From: Gigaspora rosea
Taxonomy: Eukaryota > Glomeromycota > Glomeromycetes > Diversisporales > Gigasporaceae
Length of the DNA stretch: 64,000 bases
NCBI GenBank assembly: GCA_003550325.1
Contig: QKWP01000045.1
Span: 592,436 to 656,435 of the forward strand
Reading direction: 5' to 3'
A program made the translations under genes and the position numbers. The notes beneath the pieces are model-generated. The model was not told the DNA's origin and did no database searches. It saw nothing but the letters and a program-made list of their open reading frames with translations. This document shows positions 12,691-24,688 of the stretch, one piece after another (positions within the stretch are counted from its first letter, which is position 1; each line of letters begins with the position of its first letter).

Positions 12691-13159
12691 AGCAATAAAA
12701 TCCAAAAAACATACTACAATATCTACTGTAGCTGTGACTGATACTAATAATACTTGCAAGCCACTTAAAATAGGGGAGGGGATAGAGCCAAGGCGAGCAA
12801 TAGCAAAACCAAAGGTAACTTCTTCAATTCCGAAACAACAAACCCTTATAACTTCATTCCTTAATATACGCATGCCCATAGCCACCATTCATACACTTAG
12901 CCCTACTTCAATATATCCTCTTTACCAATATTTGTCGAAACCTAAATTTGCTAAAATCATACGATACTACAACAAAAACAACAAACAAACCCACTCTTAA
13001 ACAAGAAGCCTCAATCAAAACACAAACTATAAAAAAAAAAATCTAAATGATCTGCAATAAAATCAGCTGATCTCGCAATAATGACTGCTCCATCACTTTG
13101 TTGACGAGCTTATTGGTAATTGCAGTGATTGTATGTCTGTGTAGAGATCTACAAATTTG
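12691..13159. other. No confident gene
   Basis: A plus-strand frame continues from the minisatellite to 13000 but shows no domain. About 13050-13140 (CAGCTGATCTCGCAATAATGACTGCTCCATCACTT) resembles 23085-23135 (CATCTGATTTCACAATAATAATTGCCCTGTCACTT), a dispersed repeat. Confidence 0.35.
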
Positions 13160-13290
13160 ATTATTCAATAAATTACCAGCGTGAGTATGAAGTTTCATTC
13201 ATTTCACTGTAACAATTGTGTCAGGACAATTTATAATTAATCATAATCATTTAATTGTTCAATAAATTACCATGCATTAATTTAAATTGA
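13160..13290 (+). repeat. Intron-like array, third block
   Basis: One full unit and a partial unit (ATTACCAGCGTGAGTATGAAG ... AATAAATTACCATGC) lie directly upstream of the Helitron-type hairpin at 13301. This links the array to that element's 3' region. Confidence 0.6.
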
Positions 13291-13300
13291 TTGCCCTTAA

Positions 13301-13331
13301 CCCGTGCCGGAGGCACGGGCTAATATGCTAG
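13301..13331 (+). mobile_element. Helitron-type 3' terminus
   Basis: A perfect GC-rich hairpin (CCCGTGCC-GGA-GGCACGGG, 13301-13319) is followed eight bases later by CTAG (13328-13331) and then a T. Helitrons end in a short hairpin followed about 10 nt later by CTRR and insert between A and T, so this is a good match. The element would extend leftwards, through the arrays and perhaps the gene fragment at 9257. Its 5' end (expected to begin TC) was not located, and no Rep/helicase gene is visible. Confidence 0.65.
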
Positions 13332-14249
13332 TTATTAAATAAAATAGGTGGTGCATAAGCACTACCCATTGCACTAGTACTATATTAGATGCAAGAAAAA
13401 AAATTTTGAATTGGTTAAAAGCAACTTAATTATATTAAAAAAACTTTCTTTTTATACTTGTATGTATGTTTTACTTTATGTTTATACTTATACTTTTTGA
13501 GTTTTTTAGAATTTTGGTTTTTTTTTCTTTTGATTTTTTGCTAGTATAATTAATTGATTGTCAAAGACAGTAATAAAAATTGAAATAAAAGAATTTGTTC
13601 TTTTTTTGTATTGGTTCAATTATGTAATATAACATGTAAATTTTTTTTTGTTTTGTATAAATAAATAAAAATAAAAAAGTAGATATTGTATCATAAATTC
13701 TCTATATATACTGTTACATGAAACTAAACTAAATAAAAAAAATTTCTGCTAATTGTAGCTTATAGCTTAGATATGATTCAGGTACTACGCCCTAACGTGC
13801 TCTGTTTAAACAAATAAAAAATACTAAATAAATAAATAATTAATTAAAAATTAAAAAAATAAAAAAAAAATCAACATCACTAAAATTTTTTCCTACTTTT
13901 TTTTGAGTGTTTGAAAAAAATAATGGGTGCTATTACTGTACTTTGCAATATAATTGACTATGATTACATTTTGCCTAAAATAAGTATTACTATTGCTCAA
14001 TTACTTTATTTGAACAAAAAAGAACATATGGAGTTCCATTCACTATCAATTACAAGCATTATATCATGCATATCAAAATATTTCCAAATTTTAAGAAATA
14101 TTCCCATCCAAAATTAACTATTTGTTTTATAATCAATTGCATCTTTGCATGTAAATGTCACCAAAAAGAATTCATATAGCTGTAATAAGAATTAGTTATT
14201 AGTGTTAAATAGCAGTATGAATATTGTTACTTACCCATCTTACCCATAG
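13332..14249. other. AT-rich, no gene seen
   Basis: Long T and A runs dominate. The frame 13911-14117 is AT-driven and shows no domain. Confidence 0.4.
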
Positions 14250-15370
14250 GTCCTTGCACTGCTATTGCAGCTATGGGGCCTAATCACAGTATAAGGTCAT
14301 TGCACTGTGGAGCCTAATCACAACCTGAGGTCCTAGTACTGTTATTGCAGGCAGCCTAATTACAATCTGAGGTTCTTGTACTGCTATTGCAACCATAGAG
14401 TCTAATCACATTATAAGATTCTTGCACTGCTATTGTAGCCATAGAGCCCAATCACAACAAGAGGTCCTTGTACTGCTATTGCAGCTACAAAGCCTAATCA
14501 AAATAAAGATACTATTGTAGCCACGAAGCCTAATCACAATATAAAGTCTTTGCACTGCTATTGCAGCTATTGTAGCTATAGAGCCTAATTATTAATTAGA
14601 GGTTCTTGTACTGCAATTGCAGCCATGAAACCTAATAACAATATGAGGTCCTTGCACTGCTATTGCAGCTGCAGAGCCTAATTATCAAATATGAGATCCT
14701 TGTACTATCTTTTTAGCTACAGACCCTAATACTAGCCTAATTTACAACATGAGATTCTTGCAATGCTATTGCTATTATAGAGCCTAATTGAATATAAGAT
14801 CCTTGTACTACTAATCACCAAATACAAAACCTTGCCCGCTATCGCAGCCACAAAGCCTAATCAAAATTAGAGTCTTTGCCTAATAACCAATTGCATTGCT
14901 ATTGCCTGATCATTAACATAGGGTCATTGTACTGCTATTGCAGCTATAGTGCCTAATTATACATGAGATCTTTGCACTACTATTGTAGCCACAGATCAAC
15001 TTTAAGTCCTTGCCTAATTATTAGCAAAATGCTATTGATCTAATCATCAACATGAGGCCCTTGCACTGTAAATACAATACGAGATTCTTGAAATGCTAAA
15101 TGCTATTATAGCTACAAAGCCTAATTATCAAATATGAGTTTCTTGCTGTTGTAGCAGTGGTGCCTAATCAAGGTATAAAGTTTTTGTACTACTAATCACA
15201 AATGCGGACCCTTGCACTGCTGTTGTAGCCACAAACCTAATTAAACATTATAAAAATAACCAAATAATAGGTCCCTGCACTATATCACTTAACCTCAAAT
15301 AATGTTCTTGCACTATTACTGTAGCCACAGAACCTAATTGCAACATGGTATTTTTGCACCTACAGAAAAA
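14250..15370 (+). repeat. 48 bp minisatellite, second block (diverged)
   Basis: Some twenty degenerate units follow the pattern AGGTCCTTGCACTGCTATTG then CAGCCACAGAGCCTAATCA. They match the block at 12285 but are more AT-rich and more diverged, with some units truncated. The family appears again at 21430-21500 and 21740-21960. Confidence 0.75.
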
Positions 15371-15774
15371 GATCCCAGACATCTTTCATATAGGTCATAA
15401 CTAATTTGCATGAATTTAGACATTTTTGCTACCTCTAAAATTAAGTAAATTTGCTAAAAGTTGGATTATTACATGTAAATTTTATAGTAATTTGCTAAAA
15501 ACTAAATTATAACATCTAGCATCAGGTAAATAAATATAGTTCAAATTTTTTAAAACTATAATTAATAAAAATTTGTGCAAATCAGTAACCCTGCCGATAG
15601 CCGATAAAGAATTTTTTTAATTTTTTGTACAGATCTTAATGCTAGTTAATTGGAGAATTTCTAATATTAAAATATGATACTGAATTGAAATAAGATTTTT
15701 AATCAAATATAGTATTAAAGTAGTACAAAAAACTACATTTAATATGTTAAACCCTATATTAATTAAATATTAAA
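15371..15774. other. No gene seen
   Basis: AT-rich sequence with several TTTGCTAAAA motifs. No open frame of note. Confidence 0.4.
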
Positions 15775-16243
15775 ATAAGGCCACACAAACTTATACTATT
15801 GGTTTTCATATCCCAGCTGGGTCAGTGAGGTGGGGTTTTGAAATTTTAATTTTTTAATATATTAGCCAATAGAAATTCTCCATTCATAATTATGGAACAG
15901 AGCGAATTTTTAATATAGTAAAGATTATCAATCAATTACATATATAAATAATAATAACGAATATAAAACTTTAACTTTTACTAAAACATGCCTATGGTGT
16001 TATTGATCAGTGCAATATGTTCTAAGAAAACAAAGTTTGCCCATATGACAGTATAAAGAATAATGTTTAAATTTTTGATGTAGAAAATTTTTATCGGGTA
16101 TCCGGTTGTAAGACAATAAAATTTTTAAATAAAATTTTTTTTATTAAAAATTTTTTTTAAAAAAAATTAAAATCCGAGTTGCTGGGTCACGAAAGGTTAC
16201 TTGGTGATATGAAACCCAATAGTCTAAATTTGTATAGCCTAAT
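15775..16243. mobile_element. MITE with AAGGCCACACAAA ends
   Basis: Inverted termini of about 38 bp bound the element. The left end begins ATAAGGCCACACAAACTTAT and the right end, inverted, ATTAGGCTATACAAATTTAG. Both continue into ACTATTGG and TTTCATATC. The core is A/T homopolymer. The first bases resemble the GGCCACGCAAAG kernel at 63906 and in the two large arrays. The target-site duplication is not clear. Confidence 0.55.
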
Positions 16244-17056
16244 TTATAATTATTTTAGACAATTTTACAACAAAATTATAAATATTTTTTTAATATTTAG
16301 GTTTTTTAAGGTGTATTACATTTATGAAGTATAAAATCTTAAAATATAATAGATTTTTAAGGTTTGTATTACCTAAGTTTTATTTCTTTTTCTTTATATT
16401 TGTTATTTTAGTATTGTTTAGATGTAAAAAAAATGCAAAAACAACACACTAACTTAATTGGGACTTAAAAGTAGCAATCTCGGATCAGATGAAAAGGCAT
16501 TTACAGATGCACTGTGCAAGAATAATTATCTGGCAGTTTCAAGATTCGGATAGTAACAAAGAATTAGACTATTGTATTACAATTAGAGTATACATTTATA
16601 TAAATAATAAATACTCATTATCATATGTTACTAGTTACTAAATTTATTAATCAGACTATACTACTTAGGATTATGAGTATGTAAAAGGACAGTTTTAGAA
16701 GTGTCTAATAAAGGTAGTACTTACATATGATATACTAATACCCAGTAAACTTGTTCAAAAAATGATTATACACTTCACAATCACATGTAATTGGAAATTA
16801 AAATTATTTAAGAATTAAAATAGTAGAACATATTTATTACAAACTTGGGTCTTTCAATTCACTTCAGAAGCAAAAAGAAGGCAAATTTTATAGGTGATGT
16901 GCCGCATATAGTACAGTATACAAAAATTTTTTTAGAATATTCTAGAACAAATCATAAAACTATTTATATCTTAAATTTTCCCTGCCTTTTATTTTCTAAG
17001 TATATATACTGTATTTCACATACTATACACACTATACAACTATATGTACTGTACGT
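16244..17056. other. No gene seen
   Basis: AT-rich sequence with no domain-bearing frame. The short plus-strand frame 16845-17072 runs into the element at 17057 and is not convincing. Confidence 0.35.
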
Positions 17057-18256
17057 CAGTGATAGCAAATAACCTGAAATGACCTACATGACTTAAATGA
17101 ATAGTGACTAGTCATTAGTCATTTTGGGGCTTTAAATGATTTAGAATGTCATTTGACATTTGTTTACAATAATCTATTGTACTTTTAGCCAATCAAATTA
17201 AGTACTAAAAAGTTAATTTTTTATAATTATGATATATGTACATACTGTACAAACTTTGCAAGATAAATAATTTAATAAAAAATTTTATTAAAATGAATTT
17301 CTGTCACTTGTTCTACACAAGATTGCACAATATAACCTATAAAAAATGTGGTCTGAGGTGTGGTACGAGTTTGTGTTGGGAATACACAAAATCGCACGGT
17401 CAGAGTGATACATACAGGCGCATTAACAGAATATCATAGTAAAAAGTAGTACAAAAATTATAAGAGGAGGTGGCACATTATATCATGTCATGTATAATGG
17501 CTAGAGTAGCAGATATTAGAACATCAATTAACAAAAAGCAGGGGGTTTAGAGTGACATATTGATGTTACTATCTCAATTTTATATGACGTAAGAGTGACG
17601 TTGTGACGTCACTACCTCAGACCTTTCAAATGTTTGCAGCTATAATGGCACCTTCATTCACAGAATAATACGTGTCAAAGGTGGTATGTGTTTGCTCATT
17701 TCACAAAGAGCAAAAGATCAATATATGATATTTTTTAAAAAAATTGCGATAGCCTATAATTTTGCTAATGAACTACTCTGGGTGTCTTAACAAAAAAAAT
17801 TCCTTACAAAATTTTGATACATATGCAGTTAATTTGTTCATATTATATTCATTGTTGATATAAAATTATGTAATCTACTTGTATTTATTTTTTTTTATCA
17901 CAGTGGTATAGCACGGTAATTCACACTAATTACCTGTGCCAAAACCCGTGCCATTTGAACTAGTAAAGTGTTGCAACACCGAGTCATTAACGGTCCAATT
18001 GGTACGGATATACGGTTCATCACGGACCAAAAATCTGTGCTAATCCAAGCTTATTACGTATAAAATCTGTAATCGATTATGCATAATGGACCAAATGACC
18101 CAAATGACACAGTTCATCTTGAAATGACCTGTGTCATTTGGTTACAGGTTATTTGCAAATGACCCAAAATTTGAATGACCATAATGACTGGTCATTTTAA
18201 AGTCATTTTAGGTCATTAGTTATTTGAGTAAATAACCTAGTTATTTACTATCACTG
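17057..18256. mobile_element. hAT-like element, 1.2 kb, non-autonomous
   Basis: The termini are CAGTGATAGCAAATAACC on the left and CAGTGATAGTAAATAACT on the right when inverted. Flanking 8-mers CTGTACGT (17049-17056) and CTGTATGT (18257-18264) match at seven of eight positions, as expected for a hAT duplication. Subterminal zones are rich in AATGACC/GGTCATT motifs, possible transposase-binding repeats. About 17745-17835 holds an inverted copy of a module (AAATTTTGTAAGGA ... TTAAGACACCCA type) also seen at 27.5 and 30.1 kb. The short frame 17236-17439 is not a transposase. Confidence 0.7.
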
Positions 18257-18957
18257 CTGTATGTACTGTACGCTAAAAAAAATTCAGACATCATATAAAT
18301 ATCATATTACTAGTTATACTATATATTCTTCAGAAGTCTTGCAAGAAAAATGTAGCAAATGTTTATAGTTTTGGAGTTAATATGGTTATATTAAAATAAT
18401 AAACAGACAAAAACTTTTCAACAGTAAGCTTTTGTTATTAGTTTTGTATTAAAGATCTGCAATAGGTTACGATCTGAGTTCACTTTAGAATTTCTATACC
18501 ATATTAATTTTTTTGATTTAAGTTATAGTCTTAGATCAGAAGGAGAAAAACATTAGCAGGCATACTTTGTAAGAACACCACACTGACTTTTTTGGCAATA
18601 TTTTATTTTTTTAGATCTTAAGTTAACTTTGGAAGATTGAAAAAATGTTTTAGCTAATATATTTGGTAAGATCGAACTTTGGTTGTATCTTGAATTATTG
18701 TTGAGATGGTAGGTAGTAGGTGATCACAAGTTTTAGACAATATAATATATGAATTTAAAACTCATAATCACATAGCACCCACCATCCTGACAATAATTCA
18801 GGATAAATTTTTAGGGTGGTTCACAAATTTTGAATTTAGCTAAAAGCATTATTTAGGCACAGAATTGTTCAAAAAATTACCGGTAACTGCTAATATTTAT
18901 TGCTTTGGTGTTCTCATATTAGAGAAAAGACTAGTAAAGACTTTGAAATATATTATA
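18257..18957. other. No gene seen
   Basis: AT-rich sequence. Partial inverted similarity between about 18670-18700 (ATTATTGTTGAGATGG) and 18780-18805 (CACCATCCTGACAATAATT) suggests another decayed palindrome. Confidence 0.3.
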
Positions 18958-19387
18958 CAGTGCATGACACTTAAAGACTAAAATCACATGTTATTGTCCC
19001 ATTTTGAAAAATTTTATAGTAAATTTTGATATCTTGCTGATTTCCTACATTTTGATTGGCTAAAATTTGATTTTTATATTTTTATTTGCTAAAATCTGAT
19101 TGGCTAAAAACTTTTTAAACTTTTATTTTTTAAAATTGACCAAACTTAGAAGACTAAGTCACATGATTTGTCCCATTTTTGGCAATTTTTTTACATATCA
19201 TATAAAAATTAAGCATCTTTAAAATGTTATAACTTAAAAACAAATAATAATTTTTTAAAAAACAAAGGCGCTAAGTTGTAGTAAATTAACTAAACTACAA
19301 GATAGTGGCTTTCTTTTTTTGATATCTTTTCTGTATCAAGAGCTATTAGATTTTAAAATTATTTTAGTCTTTAAGTATCGCGCACTG
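18958..19387. mobile_element. Mariner-type MITE, TA TSD
   Basis: This 430 bp element has inverted termini CAGTGCATGACACTTAAAGA on the left and CAGTGCGCGATACTTAAAGA on the right, both continuing CTAAAA. It is flanked by TA at 18956-18957 and 19388-19389. No coding capacity. Confidence 0.65.
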
Positions 19388-20485
19388 TATTCAAAAATCA
19401 TATCATAAGGAAGGTTAAAAACTAGAAATTGTTTTTGAAGAATAATTCACAATTTGTTGGCAGATAAAGAATCTAAACCAATAGAAAAGAATAATGCTTC
19501 ATCACACTAAATGCAAAAATTTTTTTGTTACCACTAACTTACTAGTATTGATTTGTAATAAACTTTTTAACATTGAGTCATAAATCTACCAAATATTGAG
19601 ATGTTATAGCAAATTGGTATGATTGATAAGAATTGTATAGTGTGAAATATGGGTATTTTATATTTATTGGGCGAATTTAGACCTCAGATTGAACCTGCAG
19701 AGCATTAATACTAGTTTAATACTGCTAACTATTATTGCAACAAAATTAAAATCCGAGCAATTTTACTTAATATCTTAGTTGGTGGTTTTATTAGTAAAAT
19801 ATATTAAATTTTGGTGATTTCGAGCAAAATCACTTAGTTCTGGAAGTTTTCAATTGATGAAAATGATTATTTATAATTAAAAACCTAATTATACTTTATT
19901 TATAGTTTACTAACAATAAATAATAAATAAATAAATAAATAAATAAAATTAACACAATTATTTATTCTGATTATGCTAAAAGCAAATAAAACGGAGTTAG
20001 CTTAGAACATAAAAGTAAATATCTATGAATTTGTATTAATAGTTATAATCGGGAAACTTTTTAGTTCTGTAAATATGTATGTATGTATAATATTATAAAA
20101 CACGAAAGCCTGAATGTAAGCATATCAGGTTCTGAAAATTATGCTGTATTTCAAAACAATTCTATTTAATTTAATAGTATAAAAAAAATGAAAATGTCAA
20201 AAAAATAAAAACATCTGTAAAATAAATAAACTGTAAATATTCTATAACTATTTTAATGGCATAATACAAAATAGTCTGAAATAATACCTACAGTTTAGCT
20301 GATCTTAATAATATTCCAATGCTTTTTTAGTTTTTATGCTATCATGATAACATAATGTAAGATTATACTATGTGGTAAAATATCCAGTGAAATTGATAAT
20401 CAAAAGAGTTGGGTAATTAGCTATAGGTAGTAGTTGGCAAATGACTGTGTAGTTAGCAAATGGGTGAATAGTTAGTGGTCAGATA
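19388..20485. other. No gene seen
   Basis: AT-rich sequence with AATA runs (about 19915-19945) and, near 20400-20480, short repeats of GTTAGCAAATGGGTGAATAGTT type. Similar GTAGGTAATTAG motifs continue past the hAT element at 20860-20960. Confidence 0.4.
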
Positions 20486-20845
20486 TAGGGTTGCTTCAGT
20501 CCGGTCTGGTCTGGTCTGGTCCCTAAGAGGACCGTCAACATAGTATTTACGGTCCCAGTCCGGTCCGGTCCTTCGGTCCCATAACGGTCCTTAAATGATT
20601 ATGTCAATCTTAATGCATAAGATTTTATTGGCCCAAAATGACGTAATTATTTACTGTCAAATGTAAACAAACATCATATGATCTACATTACACCAGATCA
20701 AGAAATATGATTGTGTGATACGAACATCACGTTATGTTTACAAGGACCGGTCCAAGGACCGGTTCTTTAACGGTCCCACAGTCCTTATCGGTCCCGGTCT
20801 GGGACCGGTCCTGGACCGGTCTTTTTCAGGACCGATGCAACCCTA
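20486..20845. mobile_element. hAT MITE with GGTCC-rich ends, 8 bp TSD
   Basis: This is a 360 bp element. Its ends are TAGGGTTGCTTCAGTCCGG on the left and TAGGGTTGCATCGGTCCTG on the right when inverted. Flanks GTCAGATA (20478-20485) and GGCAGATA (20846-20853) match at seven of eight bases. Both subterminal regions carry many copies of GGTCCGGTCC/GGACCGGTCC, far more GC-rich than the surroundings. The insertion sits inside a short GTAGTTAGTA-type repeat tract. Confidence 0.8.
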
Positions 20846-21078
20846 GGCAGATAGGTAGTTAGTAAACAAGTAGATGGATAATTAGTAGTAAAGGGTAATT
20901 AGGCAGGTGGGTTATTGTAAACAGGTGGGTTATTAGTAGGCGAGTAGGTAATTAGTGGAACGTGTTTTAGCAAAAAATCTTTAAAAAAATATGTACATAG
21001 AAATAAAAGTAAATTCTGGTTATTCCTTATTTCAAATTTTAAAAATAAAAATAATATAATAATAATAATAATTAACAT

Positions 21079-21109
<31 letters not shown>

Positions 21110-21429
21110 TTTTTTTTATTGACTTTCTTCTTATGTTCTTACTGGCAGTAAGTATTTATAATTTTGGAATTATTGCAGATTATAATAGGCACCTTGAAAT
21201 ATTTCAAAACTACTATTTAATATATTTTGTGATGATTAAGTAATTCTCCCAAAAAAAGAATAAATTGACAAAATATTAAATATAACAATGTGAAATTTTA
21301 AATGTTTCACCAAAATTCAAAATGTGACCATTATTTAAATTAATACTAATTTACCAAATTTTAAATTTGGACTTTAGTTTAAATTTTAACTAATTTGCTA
21401 AAAAAAATATAGCCTATATAAGAGATGTT
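20846..21429. other. No gene seen; short repeats
   Basis: GTAGGTAATTAGT-like repeats run to about 20960, then AT-rich sequence with ATTT runs near 21080-21110. Confidence 0.4.
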
Positions 21430-21960
21430 TGGGTCCTTACAGAACCTAATATCTAAGCACAAGATCCTTGTACTGTTATTATAACTGTAGTGTCTAATTT
21501 AGTAATGCCACCAAAATTAATTTTTGAAAAAGGCCTATTTCGTATTTATTAGAGAAATTAAAATTTTTTATAAGGAAGAGCAAATAAATTTATATAAATA
21601 TATTCCTTATAATTTCGTTTATTCAAAAAAAGTATCAAATAATTTCGTCTTTCAAGTAAAATAAATCAAACAATTTCATCTTCAAATTTTAATTTCGGGT
21701 TTAGAACCCGAAATGCTTTCGTCCTCATGTATAGTCTAATCAACTTATAAGGTTTTTGTCTAATGACTATCCTTGCATTTCTATTATAGCTGCAGAACCT
21801 AATTATTGAACATGAGTCTTGTACAATTATTGTAACTACCAAGCTTAATCTCCAGCATGGGATCCTTGTACAGATATGAGTCTTGCACTACTATTGTAAT
21901 TGCAGAGCCTAATCACCAATGTGAGATTCAGCACTGTTAGCACAGCTACGAAGCTTAACC
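21430..21960 (+). repeat. 48 bp minisatellite, third block, with insertion
   Basis: Degenerate GATCCTTGTACTGTTATT..GCAGAGCCTAAT units occupy 21430-21500 and 21734-21960. They are split by the short element at 21501-21733. Confidence 0.65.
21501..21733. mobile_element. Short 233 bp element, copy 1, unclassified
   Basis: The sequence from AGTAATGCCACCAAAATT to CTTTCGTCCTCATGTATA is shared almost base for base with 43255-43492. GTCTAAT flanks it at 21492-21498 and 21734-21740. It has no clear terminal inverted repeat and no poly(A), but an internal palindrome (TTCGGGTTTAGAACCCGAAA) lies near the right end. The family is unknown to me. Confidence 0.65.
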
Positions 21961-22661
21961 TTAATATGATAGAGCTAGCTTTCACTACAAGACAAGCAAT
22001 AGCAAAAAGAAAGATAACCTTCTCTACTAACTAATAGTTCTTAAATATCCTTGAAACTTCCTTGATTATCATAGTAACTCACATTTTTACAATTATATGT
22101 TATCAAAATATTGATCAAAAATACCTGCATCAAACAAGATACAATAAGAACTATACGATCAAAATAACAAATTGGACATGTGATTGCAAGTCTGGAATTT
22201 ATAACAGGTTAATAACAGATTACTACAAGATCAGGTATAATGTTACATAATTATAAAAACTTAAAACAAATATTCATTTTGCCAAAAAGTTGGTAAACTG
22301 CATAAAAAATTATCTTTTATACTTTAATAAAATGGTTTTCTTGAATGATTTTACTACTGTATACATTTTGCTAACACCTGAACCTAACTTTAACTCTAAT
22401 CTAAACATAAATGAACTTTAAAGAATTTTTGCACATTTCAATGTATGAATAACAATAAGTTAAAAGGGGTAAATTGGTAAAGTTAATATAATTATTATAA
22501 AAACTTTCTTATTTTAATATTAAAAAATTTTTTATTTTTTGTATTAAACTTTATATATAATTAAGAATTATTTTATAAAAAATTAGTAATATAATATCTT
22601 GTTTTAATATAATATTAAATGGATTATAAATTATATCAAAAAGCTTAATTTTAGAAAGGTA
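21961..22661. other. No gene seen
   Basis: AT-rich sequence. The plus-strand frame 22062-22250 has no recognisable features. Confidence 0.35.
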
Positions 22662-23029
22662 GAGGTAATTTGGCAAATTTATAGTATCTTGTGTGACCTA
22701 GTGGTAAGAATTGAATAATTTTTATACCATCGATTCATCTTGATGAGATGAATCAAATAATATAAAGTTTATTTGATTCTGATTACTGGATCACAAAATA
22801 TCATCAATTATATATTGCACAAAAATGATCTTTGGGGTATTTTGATAAAGTGTAAACATAACAAAAAATCAAAAATATTTTGTGACTAGTAATCAAAACT
22901 AGGCGAGCTTGGTACTATTTGATTTGTCTTATCAAGACAAATTGAAAAGTATAAAAGTTATTCGATTCTGATTATTAGATAATAAGATATAAAAATTTGC
23001 CAAATTATTTGTATTTGCCAAATTACCTC
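22662..23029. mobile_element. Foldback MITE with GAGGTAATTTGGC ends
   Basis: The left end is GAGGTAATTTGGCAAATT and the right end, inverted, GAGGTAATTTGGCAAATA. The interior carries paired motifs (GATTCTGATTACTGGATC and GATTCTGATTATTAGAT; TCATCTTGATGAGATGA). These resemble the interior of the TA-flanked element at 44031-44247. The target-site duplication is not clear. Confidence 0.5.
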
Positions 23030-23199
23030 TTTTTACCTTATGCATAACCTGGCACATATTCTGGTCTTGCCATGTGATCTGATCAAGTCATCTGATTTCA
23101 CAATAATAATTGCCCTGTCACTTCATTGACAGGCTTTTTATATTGTTGATGCCTCAGGTTTTATGAACTCCCAAAGCTTAAATGCACTCTTAAAAATCT
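23030..23199. other. Dispersed repeat, no gene
   Basis: It contains GATCAAGTCATCTGATTTCACAAT..CCTGTCACTTCATTGAC, similar to 13050-13140. Confidence 0.35.
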
Positions 23200-23948
23200 T
23201 TTTAAAGTGTTTTACCTGTTAATACAATTCAAGAATTGCAAGCTAACTTAATATTAACCACATACTATAATAACAGCTAGTAGGTTCTGTGATTAAACTT
23301 TTCTATAACTTAAGAAATTATAATAATTCCATTATTGATTAAACCACTATTGGACTGTATTAGTGGGTAAGTTTTATATCAGAATTTATTGTAGAAATTA
23401 TAAAAATTCTAACTAACTCAATTTTAATTACATATTTTAGTAATGAAACAACAAGTAAATTTTGTAACAGTTTTTTACAGTAACCCATAATTGAAATCAT
23501 ATTAACTCAACTATTTGTATCTATTATTGATAAGTTCTATAATTGAATTTTTTACAGTAATACTTGGCAGAAATTATATTAATTCAAATGCAATGAACGC
23601 TAGTTTACCACATACTTTAATCACTATAATAGCAAGTAAGTTTTGTAACTAAATTTTTTATATAGAGATCATTATAATAACTTAACAAATTGTATGTATT
23701 GCAATAGTGAGTAAATATGTAACTGACTTCTTTACTGTAAATTGTTAGAATCTATAAAAAATTTAACTATAACCAATTTAATTATAACCAATTTAACTAT
23801 ACTGTGGTCATTGAAAGAAGTAGTAAATTTTGTAACAGAATTGTTTACAGTAGAAATCATGATAATTCCAACACTAACTCAATTTTAACTGCTGTGTGCA
23901 TCAAATTAGAAAGTATATTTTATTAGCAGAATTTTATAGTAGTATATA
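23200..23948 (+). repeat. GTAACAGAATTC array, first half
   Basis: About seven units of about 100-110 bp follow the pattern AAGTTTTGTAACAGAATT, then TTTACAGTAGAAATCATGAT, then AATTCCAATACTAACTC, then AATTTTAACTGCTGTATGCA. Most units contain the small palindrome AATTCTGT-ACAGAATT. The array is interrupted at 23949 and continues at 26245, so it was one array before the insertion. Further blocks lie at 46.8-47.3 kb (plus), 47.7-48.9 kb (minus), 59.5-59.8 kb (minus) and 61.1 kb (plus). Confidence 0.8.
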
Positions 23949-24176
23949 CTATATTTGCGCATAATAACACCCCCTGCACGTTATTTTGGACCCCTGCGTG
24001 TTATTTTGAAATGCACATGCGCCTTATTTTGAGTCAAAAACTTACAGTCGTCCCTCTTTATAATCACCAAGTCCGTCGCGCCCAGTGAAAAAGATTTGAA
24101 TTTTTTTTTTGTTCTTTGGAAACATAAAATATTAAATTTATGTTCCCAAAAAATTTTTAATATTTATATAGCTAAA

Positions 24177-24238
24177 TTTCTCTCTCTTTCTCTCTTTCTC
24201 TCTATCTTTCACTCTCTTTTTCTTTTTCTCTCTTTCTT

Positions 24239-24269
<31 letters not shown>

Positions 24270-24456
24270 TTTTTTTTCTTTTTCTCTCTTTCTTTTTTTC
24301 TCTTTTCTCTTTCTTTTCTCTCTCTTCTCTTTTTTTCTCTTTCTCTCTCTCTTTCTCACTCTCTCTCTCTTTCACCCTCTTCCTCTCTTCTTCTTTTTCT
24401 CTTTCTCTCTCTCTTTCTCTCTTTCTCTCCTTTTCTTTCTCTTTCTTTCTTTCATA
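24177..24456 (+). repeat. CT-rich microsatellite tract
   Basis: About 280 bp of almost pure pyrimidine on the plus strand (CTCTCTTTCTTTCTCTC). All long frames here, on both strands, are low-complexity Ser/Phe/Leu or Lys/Arg/Glu runs and are not genes. Confidence 0.9.
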
Positions 24457-24688
24457 CAAAAAACTATTTCTATAGAGAACACAAATTATTTTATTTTCTC
24501 ACTTTGTTCCTAATAGGAAACATAAATTCTAAATTTAGTGTTTATAATTTTTTTTATATGTTCCTGGGAACACTGTGAACATTAAATCTTTAATACTGGT
24601 TGCACCCTATTTTGGTGATTGTAAAGAGGTGTGACTATAAATAAAATATCTCATTATGGTTAGCTATAGGCTAAATATGGCGTGCTTA

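Noticed and set aside
12509..13000. Overlapping frames near a GC-richer segment, possible small proteins
   Set aside because: They are produced by the 48 bp minisatellite, and no frame extends with gene-like composition beyond it.
14250..15370. CRISPR-like array, because about 20-base segments repeat at regular spacing
   Set aside because: The intervening sequences are also repeated and drift gradually, the units are diverged, there is no cas gene, and the genome has spliceosomal introns. It is a minisatellite.
24096..24578. A 160-codon Ser/Phe/Leu frame and Lys/Arg/Glu frames on the other strand
   Set aside because: They lie in a nearly pure CT tract inside a transposon. The composition alone keeps the frames open.
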